A stretch of 64,000 nt of DNA from Paludibacteraceae bacterium. Its GTDB lineage: Bacteria; Bacteroidota; Bacteroidia; Bacteroidales; Paludibacteraceae. Within the stretch, counting starts at the first letter, position 1. Each line of letters starts with the position of its first letter. The notes beneath the pieces were generated by a model that ran no database searches, was not told the origin of the DNA, and worked only from the letters and a program-made list of their open reading frames with translations. The DNA lies in NCBI GenBank assembly GCA_017647145.1, contig JAGCLD010000016.1:92024-156023 (forward strand), in the 5' to 3' direction. Shown in pieces: positions 19,001-25,095 of the stretch. Both the position numbers and the translations under genes were made by a program.

Positions 19001-19550
19001 CATTAATACTTTGCGCTTGTGCAGCCGCATTATCTTCCGCATAATCAAAAACAGTAGTTGAAGGCGAGAAAGTTCCCCCTATAGAAATCTCCTGGTGAGA
19101 TTGCCACTTTTCCACATAAACTGTTGGCCGCGAATTACGAGACAAAGCAAGGGTATTGTTGTTTAAGTATAGGTAATAACTTCTAGAATTACTGTATTTA
19201 TAATACATATTTCCAGACGAAGCATCCTTCGTAGCATCATAAGGAAAAGTAAAATAAGAAGCATTTTGCGCCAAAGATATAGAAGCAGAATTTCCGCTTG
19301 CATTTACATACAAATTACGTCCGTTAGACACATTTTTGAACGAGACTTGATTGCCATTTTTTGTTATTACCCACAAGGAAGCATATGTGGGAGTTGTGTA
19401 GGTTGTGACTGCATTATTACCATTCGCCGACAAATAGTAAGTCTTATCAGCATTGCGAATGCTAATTGACACCGTGTCTTGTGCCATTAGTTGTGTGAAT
19501 GCAAAAAGGCAACAAAGGCATGAAATAGCCAACAAATAAATTCTTTTCAT
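13041..19550 (-). CDS. Giant T9SS surface protein of cassette 1 (2169 aa)
   Basis: The protein has a signal peptide (about residues 1-23, ending 'QLMAQ'), then a beta-trefoil-like N-terminal part rich in Tyr/Asn ('TYYLSANGNN', 'GRNLYVNASG'). A central jelly-roll follows, containing 'LYVDGTMEPGLVVSIS', 'PIFRCNVQGRK', 'DDVGVFF'-like and 'YDESRVSIYNFSNTNSGNDF', and further on a region 'NAFVDMVVPTETWHSMAVPLKDVYSGDMFVP'. The last 70 residues are a T9SS type A sorting domain ('RELALYDVMGRLLC'). It is paralogous along its whole length to the 29973-36611 protein. Its ATG lies 6 bases after the stop of the small tail-anchored gene (full-length frame), suggesting translational coupling. I do not recognise a catalytic centre; surface binding or adhesion is inference. 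Confidence 0.85.
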   Translation of the reverse strand: MKRIYLLAISCLCCLFAFTQLMAQDTVSISIRNADKTYYLSANGNNAVTTYTTPTYASLWVITKNGNQVSFKNVSNGRNLYVNASGNSASISLAQNASYFTFPYDATKDASSGNMYYKYSNSRSYYLYLNNNTLALSRNSRPTVYVEKWQSHQEISIGGTFSPSTTVFDYAEDNAAAQAQSINVTFKPSAHKTTYISCLNNLYEHQRINENTTSIELNDIDVNFFWASHSGQADETTNKESRIIPTDYTNTPAPSADLMMTMGEVSKEGDAYAFVITPNGPSPRDLMQMDDQTGVQKYVNYVDRVMARMTWNEKDYLTTLRLVRKSFHAKAVEPYTMTLTPPAYTFPSIGESIIVQVDCWHRHGEGLYDADGNPVPGSETVTWEEKVNLLHPQTGYTVSIKAIDWTTDESSKWLQAEVVGENLVRLTAQQNESSERYARFSCTVDYQDPNDPTHKYSARVQPRMRQLGQNSGDGCVAFIPNKGKGNMAELQAGERQPVHMVEKVIYYLPGEDVELRLNEQAFFGYMRWYDYTTNGNPFYNTDAEGKATWSVYPRGGGGQFVDFNNSDCSIGLFGFGTTVPGITTTAILTSVDRNSNATAPRIKFSDGKSHTVACDVSNYTDYVYTPENGEENASFKEPTLSYRQLFHLRPAAEMAAELDACNGDKFLEVHNYTAPIGTTVHLITNHPFKQKNHISECCYFYDATNPKRVPANEVVCREVGGNNITSFVNGNMTVSSNTIGTKTYTVTWNGYNIAKYVVTYVDPSVYGPTTNTLISGRQIEENYILLTKQDFNFGQKPASAATEYLDRHLPWEDVTYGYAYQNTPPSDQRYSAGEFPFFGEYCLVNAITDKSWAKGESHDGAANGYTLYVDGTMEPGLVVSISTDEVICSGQQMYCSLWLNNPCPAGREGSNPIFRCNVQGRKAGGDWEDVGVFFVGELPKASGWRQIRFPITSAENYDESRVSIYNFSNTNSGNDFYVDDVYLYATQLPITAYQASSACHSDNQSTAVMRLDYGNLLPAVTANSEYLYYQIYNTTTSTVLELMDDLGNSAYYHEDPNHATQNTYGSILFPDVDYVPTGNNVPIMTSVVDFINSIDEVNHKGKAYIKTEVEGKEKWMLYIAHVVTGLEARNEYIVRMATSPDDLDQVECAMQSALPVMKATHLRFKGESDDLQAPSLDNCPNQRYAVEVVAANSIAASAGATPQQVEALLMADWLIGFEFDCPYGKDRVYTEAEKTQADESFLQKYGYDRNSVTTAIYDMRRIPTPDDSNPNYTATSVDELQKEAFSSQHHYDMIVDLCNKGYLTLSINTMPLILPSEMSLRYWVFPISGTAMVTMKDASNQDVTITLEDCNEPIWMDIRSKKAEAILNVAPLDYTQMTDVQRAEIPKTRVLASQVNKGFKTPVSDFGGVVLGWDSTCYYSTNDPVMLEKRRTNPTGFSLYYYHDRVVQDNIRPDDDPLKKEYYSKNDSILFRPIDQAHVNEMMHRHDHPLPGDPNEGWPDNQPGYWVVNTDTMRPGYEYTLRNRLLGTDLALQGDGDVCGHGYIYFTVVAVPDTMIWTPSNDVYNDWSDDANWRGVVHGKVMDWGYVPLQGTKVIIPKQDNPLKYPIVTGENPKPMDAYFATQHGRDIHFEEGSFVMNQHKLNYRNAFVDMVVPTETWHSMAVPLKDVYSGDMFVPHATNDWSGATQESEEHFAVSDFKGYRSGEAPFAFWLSYYNRMVDYLHKDERLQVISTNTEAFKVSNALNEPLVPGQGYQMLAFGPTAETELIVRLPKPDNQYEYYRRDGTPTGKVDMLDSRVNANRLAFEPDESGCMKITLTNEQASNKFMFGNPTMAYIDMKQFLADNSDVLNANCSYLISSAWQVATTATMAIDDRYLPPMYSVLLEAKTPATEITLNLKVSHTTLDLSDKAILPAPAPQAEKRMAPRSNETEVMTIYVSNEWAHARSKLAVDEAAQNAFVVNEDVLFFSSGVEAEQDDATATTPMNLYTVHNQVPMMVDVRKSIQKIPVGMLLAENYRTDSVEMAFYLTPNWQKTCYLYDAETDTYERIGDGRVLKIATPLNHTPRYYITSGDVEDEPDSPNTDLREETIVDDATSAQLYVTNDAQNVLTVRCTEPLRELALYDVMGRLLCKKTLALAASNLRLEAPAGVLVVKATTHDGRELVMHALVQ

Positions 19551-19556
19551 AGATTA

Positions 19557-19754
19557 CTATTTTTTTCGGTGAATAAACTTACGAACTGCTGTGTAGAGAG
19601 CTGCAAAAAACAGAAGCGGAGCCACGCCACCAATTGGCATATCCACTTCTCCTACAGCCGGTGTGCCACTACCCGGTCTTCCTCCCGGAGCAGCCAAAAC
19701 CAAAGCATAGTTATCCGCTACACCTTTAGCCTGTTGGGGGGGGGGGGGTAGCAC
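19557..19754 (-). pseudogene. C-terminal part of the cassette 1 small protein, out of frame after the 13-C tract
   Basis: This frame continues the upstream small protein if one C is removed from (or two are added to) the tract at 19736-19748. It supplies a Gly/Pro-rich linker ('GGRPGSGTPAVGEVDMP'), one hydrophobic segment ('GGVAPLLFFAALYTAV') and a basic end ('RKFIHRKK'). The joined product would be 167 residues, nearly the same as the 166-residue counterpart at 36621-37121, which ends with an equivalent 'PLGD' plus hydrophobic segment. The apparent ATG inside this frame just upstream of the tract belongs to the other frame and is unlikely to be used. In this copy of the genome the segment appears to be switched off. 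Confidence 0.75.
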
Positions 19755-20061
19755 TCATGGCACTCATGGCATAAAAAGAAGTAGTACCAGTGGTTTTTAC
19801 AGTAGGCATACCACCTGCATAACTTACGAATGACTTTCCTTTTTTCAAAGAAGTTGAGATAGGAGAAGAGTAAGTTTGATTAGTCAAATTTTCCCGGAGT
19901 GGACTATAGACTTTTTGAGCTTGTGAAGCGGTGTAGTTTTTAAGCATACGAATCTGTTCACCTGTCAGCAATTGAAGGTTGCCCAGATTCATAAAATCCT
20001 CCTCCACAGCGTAAGAAGAATTAGGATTATAAGATACAAAAGAGATATCTATGGACGACAT
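19726..20061 (-). CDS. Small cassette 1 protein, truncated by a slippage-prone C tract
   Basis: As read, 111 residues from ATG 20061 to TAA just after the C tract, ending 'MSAMSATPPPPTG'. There is no N-terminal signal peptide. It shares 'VYSPLRENL' with 'TYSPLNERL' of the 36621-37121 protein and sits in the same position ahead of a giant surface protein. The frame lacks the C-terminal membrane segment, which is present just downstream in another frame. A 13-base homopolymer at the break point is the classic arrangement for slipped-strand phase variation. A basecalling error in the homopolymer, or programmed frameshifting, are alternatives. A Bacteroidota-like promoter lies at 20097-20128. Function unknown. 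Confidence 0.7.
   Translation of the reverse strand: MSSIDISFVSYNPNSSYAVEEDFMNLGNLQLLTGEQIRMLKNYTASQAQKVYSPLRENLTNQTYSSPISTSLKKGKSFVSYAGGMPTVKTTGTTSFYAMSAMSATPPPPTG
19736..19748 (+). repeat. 13-base G homopolymer (C on the coding strand)
   Basis: The run of 13 G is the only G/C homopolymer of this length I find in the window. It lies inside the small cassette 1 gene and sets its reading frame: 12 or 15 bases would read through to a 167- or 168-residue tail-anchored protein, 13 gives a truncated one. Confidence 0.9.
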
Positions 20062-20096
20062 AAAAACAATACAATTTTTCTTGATGATTAAGCATG

Positions 20097-20128
20097 CAAA
20101 ATTAGCACATTTCTTCAGAATTTACAAG
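20097..20128 (-). promoter_or_regulatory. Candidate promoter of cassette 1
   Basis: The minus strand reads TAATTTTG (20097-20104), a TAnnTTTG match, with CTTG 20 bases further upstream (20125-20128) in place of the TTTG -33. It lies 36 bases before the ATG of the small gene. Confidence 0.5.
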
Positions 20129-20406
20129 GAAATACTTACTTTTCCCACCCCAAAAACAGCGCGTTTTAGGATTAAATGTAGATTATATATATTGATTTAA
20201 GTATCATCATTTAATTATTGACACACAAGCAGTATTTTTAGATGAAATTTTAGTTGTCGGAATAGTGAATACAAGATTTGTCTGTTAGTATCACCCCCTT
20301 CTTCCCTCTGCGGTTACTACCCCTAACTAGGAGTAGAGTCTCCAGGAGATCTATGATGGACTAGGAGAATGAAGGGAGTGGACTTTTGGGTGGAGAGAGG
20401 TTTATA

Positions 20407-20472
20407 TAATTCCTAACTTTTCTTATCTTATTCCTATTTAGTGGTCCCGAGATGGTCCCGAGAAAAATAGGA
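20407..20472 (+). repeat. 11-bp phased bipartite array, copy B
   Basis: Units in 11-bp phase: TAATTCCTAAC, TTTTCTTATCT, TATTCCTATTT, AGTGGTCCCGA, GATGGTCCCGA, then a divergent unit. This is the same order of two unit types as in copies A, C and D. Confidence 0.8.
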
Positions 20473-20687
20473 CGCTCATTGCATTCGCTACGGGACGCTG
20501 CGCTTCGCTTACTACAGGATGCTAGGAAGCGAGCTGATGACATACCCCCTCCGCTACACTTCGTTTCGCTCGTCCCCCTACTTAGGGCGACAGTGCGATT
20601 AGTATTTGTATATGAGGAAATTACGCTTGTTTGTGCGGTGAATAAATTTTATAAATACAGCGCTACGTCATTGGAGGATGACAGTGC
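20467..20687 (+). repeat. Repeat core and hairpin modules, copy B
   Basis: The core at 20467-20501 matches copy A at 12533. Two hairpin modules follow: 20572-20591 (GTCCCC...GGCGAC type, then AGTGCGATTA) and 20667-20682, where the stem is GTCAT with ATGAC, then AGTGCTTTTTTAGTTAG. The different but still complementary stems argue that the fold is conserved. Confidence 0.7.
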
Positions 20688-20917
20688 TTTTTTAGTTAGT
20701 TTTGGATGAGGAGGGTTTATAGTATACTCACGATGTTCGCTGTAGTATGCTCGCAAGAGAGGTTTAGTGGAGAGTGTGGGTGTATCGAACATGTCGGATT
20801 GCCGAAATAATATCAAACCGGGGCTTACTTTTCAACAGAAATAATCCGCAAGAGCTGTGTGTGTGTCGGCATTGCGGAAGATAAATTATGCGATTTAGAC
20901 TTTTAGCAAACACCAAT

Positions 20918-20963
20918 AATAATAGAGAAAAACGAGGGGTGAGCCCTCGTTTTTCTCTATTAT
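20918..20963 (-). terminator. Long intrinsic terminator after the GH13 operon
   Basis: A perfect inverted repeat of about 19 bp (20920-20938 with 20944-20962, loop of 5) has GAGGG/CCCTC at its top and an A/T-rich lower stem. It lies about 25 bases past the amylase stop codon. Confidence 0.85.
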
Positions 20964-20988
20964 ATATATAAGGTATATGTATTCGGAA

Positions 20989-22323
20989 TTATTTGCCCAT
21001 CAAACGGCATTCCCATGGAGCGAGTGTGAAAGCAGTGCCTTCAGCCACTTCAACTTCTTGTCCGCAAGGAGTGGTGTAAAGACCGGCAGGGATAACTACA
21101 TCAGCCACTTCAACAGAGTCAGCGCTGAAGTTGAACAATCCAACCACAGTGTTTTCTTCTGTTTGGCGCAAGCATGCAAATACGTTGGCTGCTTCCGTAG
21201 CGATGCGTTCCATTTTAGCACCCAATTCGTTGCTACGCAAAGCAGGATTAGCTGCACGGAAAGCATTTAAGTTGGTGTACATTTTGATTTGAGCAGCTTC
21301 CGGATTCGCTACAACAGTATCTTTATCGAAGAAGCGTAAGCGTTTTTCATTCGCATATTCTTGTCCTGTGTAGATGAGCGGCATACCCGGAACAGCATAG
21401 CAGAATGCAGCCATTGTGCTTGCAGCATCTCCCATACGTTCAAATTCAGTACCATTCCAAGAGTTTTCGTCATGGTTGCTGGTGAAGTTCATACGGATAG
21501 CTTTAGCTGGGAAGATTGTGTCAGCCTTAGCGAAGTAGCCCCAGAGGTCTTCCACTGTTTTTTCACCTTTAGCCACACCATTCATAAGGTGGTGGAGTTC
21601 CCATCCATAATACATATCGAAAGCAGTTTCTGTGTGAGCAGGCACTTCAGCTTCAGCCAATGTGAACATTTTAGGGTGAGTAGTGCGCAATTCGCCCATT
21701 ACATCATTCCAGAAATCAGTAGGGATTTCCATAGCCACGTCGCAACGGAATCCATCGATACCGATGCTATCCATCCACCAGTGCATAGCTTGTTTCATAG
21801 CAGCGCGCATGTCTTGGTTGTCATAGTTGAGTTCAGCAATGTCATACCAGTCGTAGTTAACCACCAAGTTTCCGAGAGAGTCACGCATGTGCCATCCGTC
21901 GTTTTGTGTCCAGGCGTGGTCAGGCGAAGTGTGGTTAGCCACCCAGTCTAAGATAACCTTGATACCCAATTCGTGTGCTTTATTCAAGAAAGAAGCAAAA
22001 TCGGCACGCGTACCAAATTCAGGATTGAAAGCGCAGTAATCTTTGATAGCATAGTAGCTACCCAATCCACCTTTTCTTTCCAAAACGCCGATAGGTTGGA
22101 TAGGCATAATCCAGATGATGTCCACACCGAGTTCTTTCAAGCGAGGCAATTCTTGTTCAGCTGCTTGGAAGGTACCTTCCGGAGTGAATTGACGTGTGTT
22201 AAGTTCGTAGATTGTTGCATCATAAGCGAAACATGGGTGTTGATGTTCGCAGCAAGTTTGTTGTTTTTTAGGAGCACATGCCACCATTAAAGCAGCAACT
22301 GCCAATACGAAAAGTTTTTTCAT
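20989..22323 (-). CDS. GH13 alpha-amylase-family lipoprotein
   Basis: This 444-residue protein carries a lipoprotein signal with Cys16 (lipobox 'LMVAC') and a (beta/alpha)8 glycoside hydrolase 13 domain. The diagnostic strands are present: 'VILDWVANH', 'GFRCDVA' with the nucleophile Asp195, 'LAEAE' with acid/base Glu224, and 'SNHDEN' with Asp285. It should cleave alpha-glucan or related alpha-glucosides at the membrane surface or in the periplasm. A cluster of Cys24, Cys25 and Cys31 with two His directly after the lipidated Cys is unusual. It follows the larger GH13 gene by 27 bp, so the two are likely one operon. The exact substrate (starch, maltodextrin, or trehalose-type) cannot be told from the sequence alone. 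Confidence 0.9.
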   Translation of the reverse strand: MKKLFVLAVAALMVACAPKKQQTCCEHQHPCFAYDATIYELNTRQFTPEGTFQAAEQELPRLKELGVDIIWIMPIQPIGVLERKGGLGSYYAIKDYCAFNPEFGTRADFASFLNKAHELGIKVILDWVANHTSPDHAWTQNDGWHMRDSLGNLVVNYDWYDIAELNYDNQDMRAAMKQAMHWWMDSIGIDGFRCDVAMEIPTDFWNDVMGELRTTHPKMFTLAEAEVPAHTETAFDMYYGWELHHLMNGVAKGEKTVEDLWGYFAKADTIFPAKAIRMNFTSNHDENSWNGTEFERMGDAASTMAAFCYAVPGMPLIYTGQEYANEKRLRFFDKDTVVANPEAAQIKMYTNLNAFRAANPALRSNELGAKMERIATEAANVFACLRQTEENTVVGLFNFSADSVEVADVVIPAGLYTTPCGQEVEVAEGTAFTLAPWECRLMGK

Positions 22324-22350
22324 TTTTAATAATTTGTTTTGTATAAGTTA

Positions 22351-24435
22351 TTATTTAATAATTTCAAATTGTAGCGGTTGTAATGTCAGCGTAACGACAT
22401 TCGCTTGTATATCCACTTCGTTGTCAAACATTGGAGCGATGTTTTGCAAGCGAGCATTAGCAGGCAATGACAGTGTGATTGTGCGAGCTTGTTCAGCATT
22501 GCTGAATGCGCAGATTACCCATTCGCCCAAATAGACGCGTGCAAAAGCATAAACATCCTCGTCGGCATAGAGTGGCAGATAGTCACCATAGATAAGCGGC
22601 AGGCTGTTGCGGCGCAACTCAGCCATTGCTTTCATCTTGTCGAGGTGTTGTTGTTCGAGGGAAGTATATCCATCAAAGCGCATCATGCGACGATTATCCG
22701 GGTCATTAGCGCCTGGTTGTCCGTATTCATCCCCTTGATAGAGACAAGGGACACCAGGTATGCAGAAGTTGATAGCCTCCAAGAGCGCCAAGCGTGGGTA
22801 AGCCACATCAGCATTTCCGACACCCACCTTACGATTCCATCCAGCATACTTGTGATCTTCATCAAAAGAGAGTTCGCCACCCACCAAAGAGATGAAACGC
22901 GCCTTATCATGGTTACCACTGATGTTACCCATCACGTGGTGTGAGCCATAGGCTCTACCACTCTCACTTACAACGCGAGCGATTTCAGCCATGCTTCTAC
23001 CCTCACGTCCGATGGCATCGATAGCGGTGTGGTAAACATTAAAGTCAAATTGAGCATCGAGCATACCCGTCTTGACATAGCTACCAATGAGTTGTGGGCT
23101 ACCATAGGTCTCACCGATTTGATAGAGTTGTCTATCCGGGAATCTCTCATAGATTTTACGTGTGAGCGTTCTCCAATACACTTCCGGAATATGCTTGCAA
23201 GCGTCGTGACGGAAACCATCCAAGTCATATTCAGCCAACCAATAGAGAGCCGAGTCAGTGAGTGGTTCGTAGATTTCTTCTCTTTCCAAGTCAAGCGAAG
23301 GAATGTGTGAATCGAACCATGTTGTGAGGCGATATTCATCCCAGAGTTCGAAGTTACGTCTTCCATCAGGCGTGATAGAGTCGGTAGCCCAATCCGGGTG
23401 TGCTTGCAATGTAGGACTATTGATGTGCATGTGGTTGGCCACATAGTCTAAAATGACGTTGATGTTATTTTCATGCGCCACAGCGAGTAGTTCCTTCAAT
23501 TCCTCAGGAGTACCGAATCGGCGTTCGAGCGCCGTGATATAGATAGGCCAGTATCCATGATAGCCAGAGAACTTCGTGCGGGGTTCCAGATAGAGTCCCC
23601 AAGCATCGTAAGGATTTTGGCTAATCGGTGAAATCCAGATTGTATTGATATTAAGATCACTGAAGAAGCCCTCTTTGATTTTCTCGGTAATACCCTTCAA
23701 GTCACCCCCTTGGTAGTCAACAATGTCCAGCACTTCAGGATTGTTCATTTTCCAGTCGTTATCCACATTACCATTGTGGAAACGGTCGATCATCAAGGAA
23801 TAGAGGATTTGAGCATGCTTGTCATGGCGTGTGATTTGCTGTGCAGAAGTAAGCACCTTGCCCGCCTCTAAAGGCAACATGATATCACTAAACAGACGTC
23901 CGTCAGCGAAGGCATACACTCTCAAGAAGCTACGTTGAGGAGCATTTTCGATTACAGGCAACGGCAGTTTGATTTGCGTAGAGTCAATGTTGATGCAAGT
24001 AGGGTCGAGCATGATATTATTCCACAAAGCAATTACTTGTTGTGGTTGTTCGGTGAATCCGATGCGCAAGGTGTCAGCACAAGCACATTGCGTGTAGAGT
24101 ACAGGAGCCTCAGAAGCATTTGTCACATAGGCAGCCACAAGCGTACGAGCCACGCCATTTGACCAAACAGAGATTGGATATATACCCGGTTGTGAAGCAG
24201 CAGCCACAAAAGTGAGAGAAGCTGCGTCATAATTCAAGTAGATTCCATCAGCAGAAAGCGAGTCAATCTGAGCCAATGCCGGGAAGAAGTCGTTGATGTA
24301 GTAGGAAGTTGTGTCAGCAGAAAGGTGCAACACAGACGCCACCGGTTGACGATCAGAGCCATCAATAGCCGAAGAAGCACAAGCACCCAAGAACAGAGTG
24401 CAGAAGACAGCCATCAAAAAATGTGAATGTTTCAT
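22351..24435 (-). CDS. GH13 alpha-amylase-family lipoprotein with N-terminal beta domain
   Basis: This 694-residue protein has a lipoprotein signal with Cys19 (lipobox 'LFLGAC'), then about 180 residues of beta-rich sequence before the catalytic barrel begins at 'QILYSLMIDRFHNGN'. GH13 motifs are complete: 'ILDYVANHMH', 'GFRHDACK' (nucleophile Asp near 410), 'QIGETYG' (Glu near 440), 'SGNHDKAR' (Asp near 509). A C-terminal beta domain with 'VYAFARVYLGEWVICAFSNAE' closes the protein. The family acts on alpha-1,4/1,6-glucans; the N-terminal part may be a starch-binding or cyclomaltodextrinase-type domain. It is the first gene of the two-gene unit; no SusC/SusD pair is next to it. Confidence 0.9.
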   Translation of the reverse strand: MKHSHFLMAVFCTLFLGACASSAIDGSDRQPVASVLHLSADTTSYYINDFFPALAQIDSLSADGIYLNYDAASLTFVAAASQPGIYPISVWSNGVARTLVAAYVTNASEAPVLYTQCACADTLRIGFTEQPQQVIALWNNIMLDPTCINIDSTQIKLPLPVIENAPQRSFLRVYAFADGRLFSDIMLPLEAGKVLTSAQQITRHDKHAQILYSLMIDRFHNGNVDNDWKMNNPEVLDIVDYQGGDLKGITEKIKEGFFSDLNINTIWISPISQNPYDAWGLYLEPRTKFSGYHGYWPIYITALERRFGTPEELKELLAVAHENNINVILDYVANHMHINSPTLQAHPDWATDSITPDGRRNFELWDEYRLTTWFDSHIPSLDLEREEIYEPLTDSALYWLAEYDLDGFRHDACKHIPEVYWRTLTRKIYERFPDRQLYQIGETYGSPQLIGSYVKTGMLDAQFDFNVYHTAIDAIGREGRSMAEIARVVSESGRAYGSHHVMGNISGNHDKARFISLVGGELSFDEDHKYAGWNRKVGVGNADVAYPRLALLEAINFCIPGVPCLYQGDEYGQPGANDPDNRRMMRFDGYTSLEQQHLDKMKAMAELRRNSLPLIYGDYLPLYADEDVYAFARVYLGEWVICAFSNAEQARTITLSLPANARLQNIAPMFDNEVDIQANVVTLTLQPLQFEIIK

Positions 24436-24540
24436 ACAAAATTATTTATCAAATTGTTATTTATTCATTGCTATTTTCAGGCATAAAAACAACAATCATC
24501 CATAGTTTCACCTCAGCAATTACGCCCAATTTTCCAACAA

Positions 24541-24548
24541 CAAAGATA
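24541..24548 (-). promoter_or_regulatory. Candidate -7 element of the GH13 operon
   Basis: The minus strand reads TATCTTTG, an exact TAnnTTTG match about 106 bases before the start codon at 24435. No TTTG lies at the usual -33 distance, so support is partial. Confidence 0.4.
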
Positions 24549-24786
24549 GTCAGTAAAATTGAAACAGAGAAATATTTAAGACGAACCAACAGATTAGATT
24601 GACGAACAGCAGATAGGCGTTTATGAAAGTTACATTTCACACATGCCAATAAGCACCTTTCCATTCCAAAAGGCATCTATCAGAAGTGTTGTGGGGCATA
24701 GTTCAGCGACCGTAAACATGGAGAGTAGTTCAGGAAGAATCATGAGATAAGGAGTGAGCGAAGGCAGGCGTTTTAACCATCAGCGT

Positions 24787-24826
24787 AAAAAAAACAATGC
24801 TCCGACTTTCACAAGCCAGAGCATTT
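24787..24826 (-). terminator. Intrinsic terminator downstream of the S9 peptidase
   Basis: A 13-bp stem (24796-24808 with 24813-24825, two G-U pairs, 4-base loop) is followed on the minus strand by eight T. It lies about 270 bases beyond the peptidase stop at 25096. Confidence 0.85.
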
Positions 24827-25095
24827 CTCTTTTTATTCACTAACCATCAAAAAAAATCTCTATTATTTCATGAATCCATAACAAGACATTCGTCTCGTCC
24901 GATATTCAGGCTTTAGAAACCATTTCATTGCATTAGTTCATCAGCCTTTAACCGACAATGCAAAAATACAATGATTTATAAGATGGTTGTGTGTATTTTT
25001 AGACACAATTCCGTGTATTAAATGCCATATTTATTCTTTTCTTACGTTTCGCAGTAGGTAAATATGCCACGAAGCGTAGATTTTTTTAGGATAAG

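Larger units (their letters stand above)
20062..20988. other. Gene-free interval with promoter, repeats and a terminator
   Basis: The 927-bp interval contains the cassette 1 promoter (20097-20128), repeat copy B (20407-20687) and the long terminator hairpin of the amylase operon (20918-20963). The stretch 20700-20917 shows nothing I can name. Short open frames over the repeat are not supported as genes. Confidence 0.7.
24436..25095. other. Gene-free interval between the amylase operon and the S9 peptidase gene
   Basis: The 660-bp interval contains a -7-like site (24541-24548) and a strong terminator (24787-24826). A 71-codon open frame at 24461-24676 has no features of a protein family and overlaps the promoter, so I leave it out. 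Nothing else recognisable is present. Confidence 0.6.

Noticed and set aside
19736..19754. A separate small gene starting at the ATG next to the C tract
   Set aside because: That ATG belongs to the frame of the upstream protein sequence (Met-Ser-Ala repeat region); the downstream frame is better explained as the displaced C-terminus.
20361..20709. Short open frames on both strands over repeat copy B
   Set aside because: Same reason as for copy A; similarity of their peptides reflects the repeated DNA, not a conserved protein.
24461..24676. 71-codon minus-strand frame upstream of the GH13 operon
   Set aside because: It overlaps the -7 candidate, has no signal or family pattern, and is best read as leader DNA.
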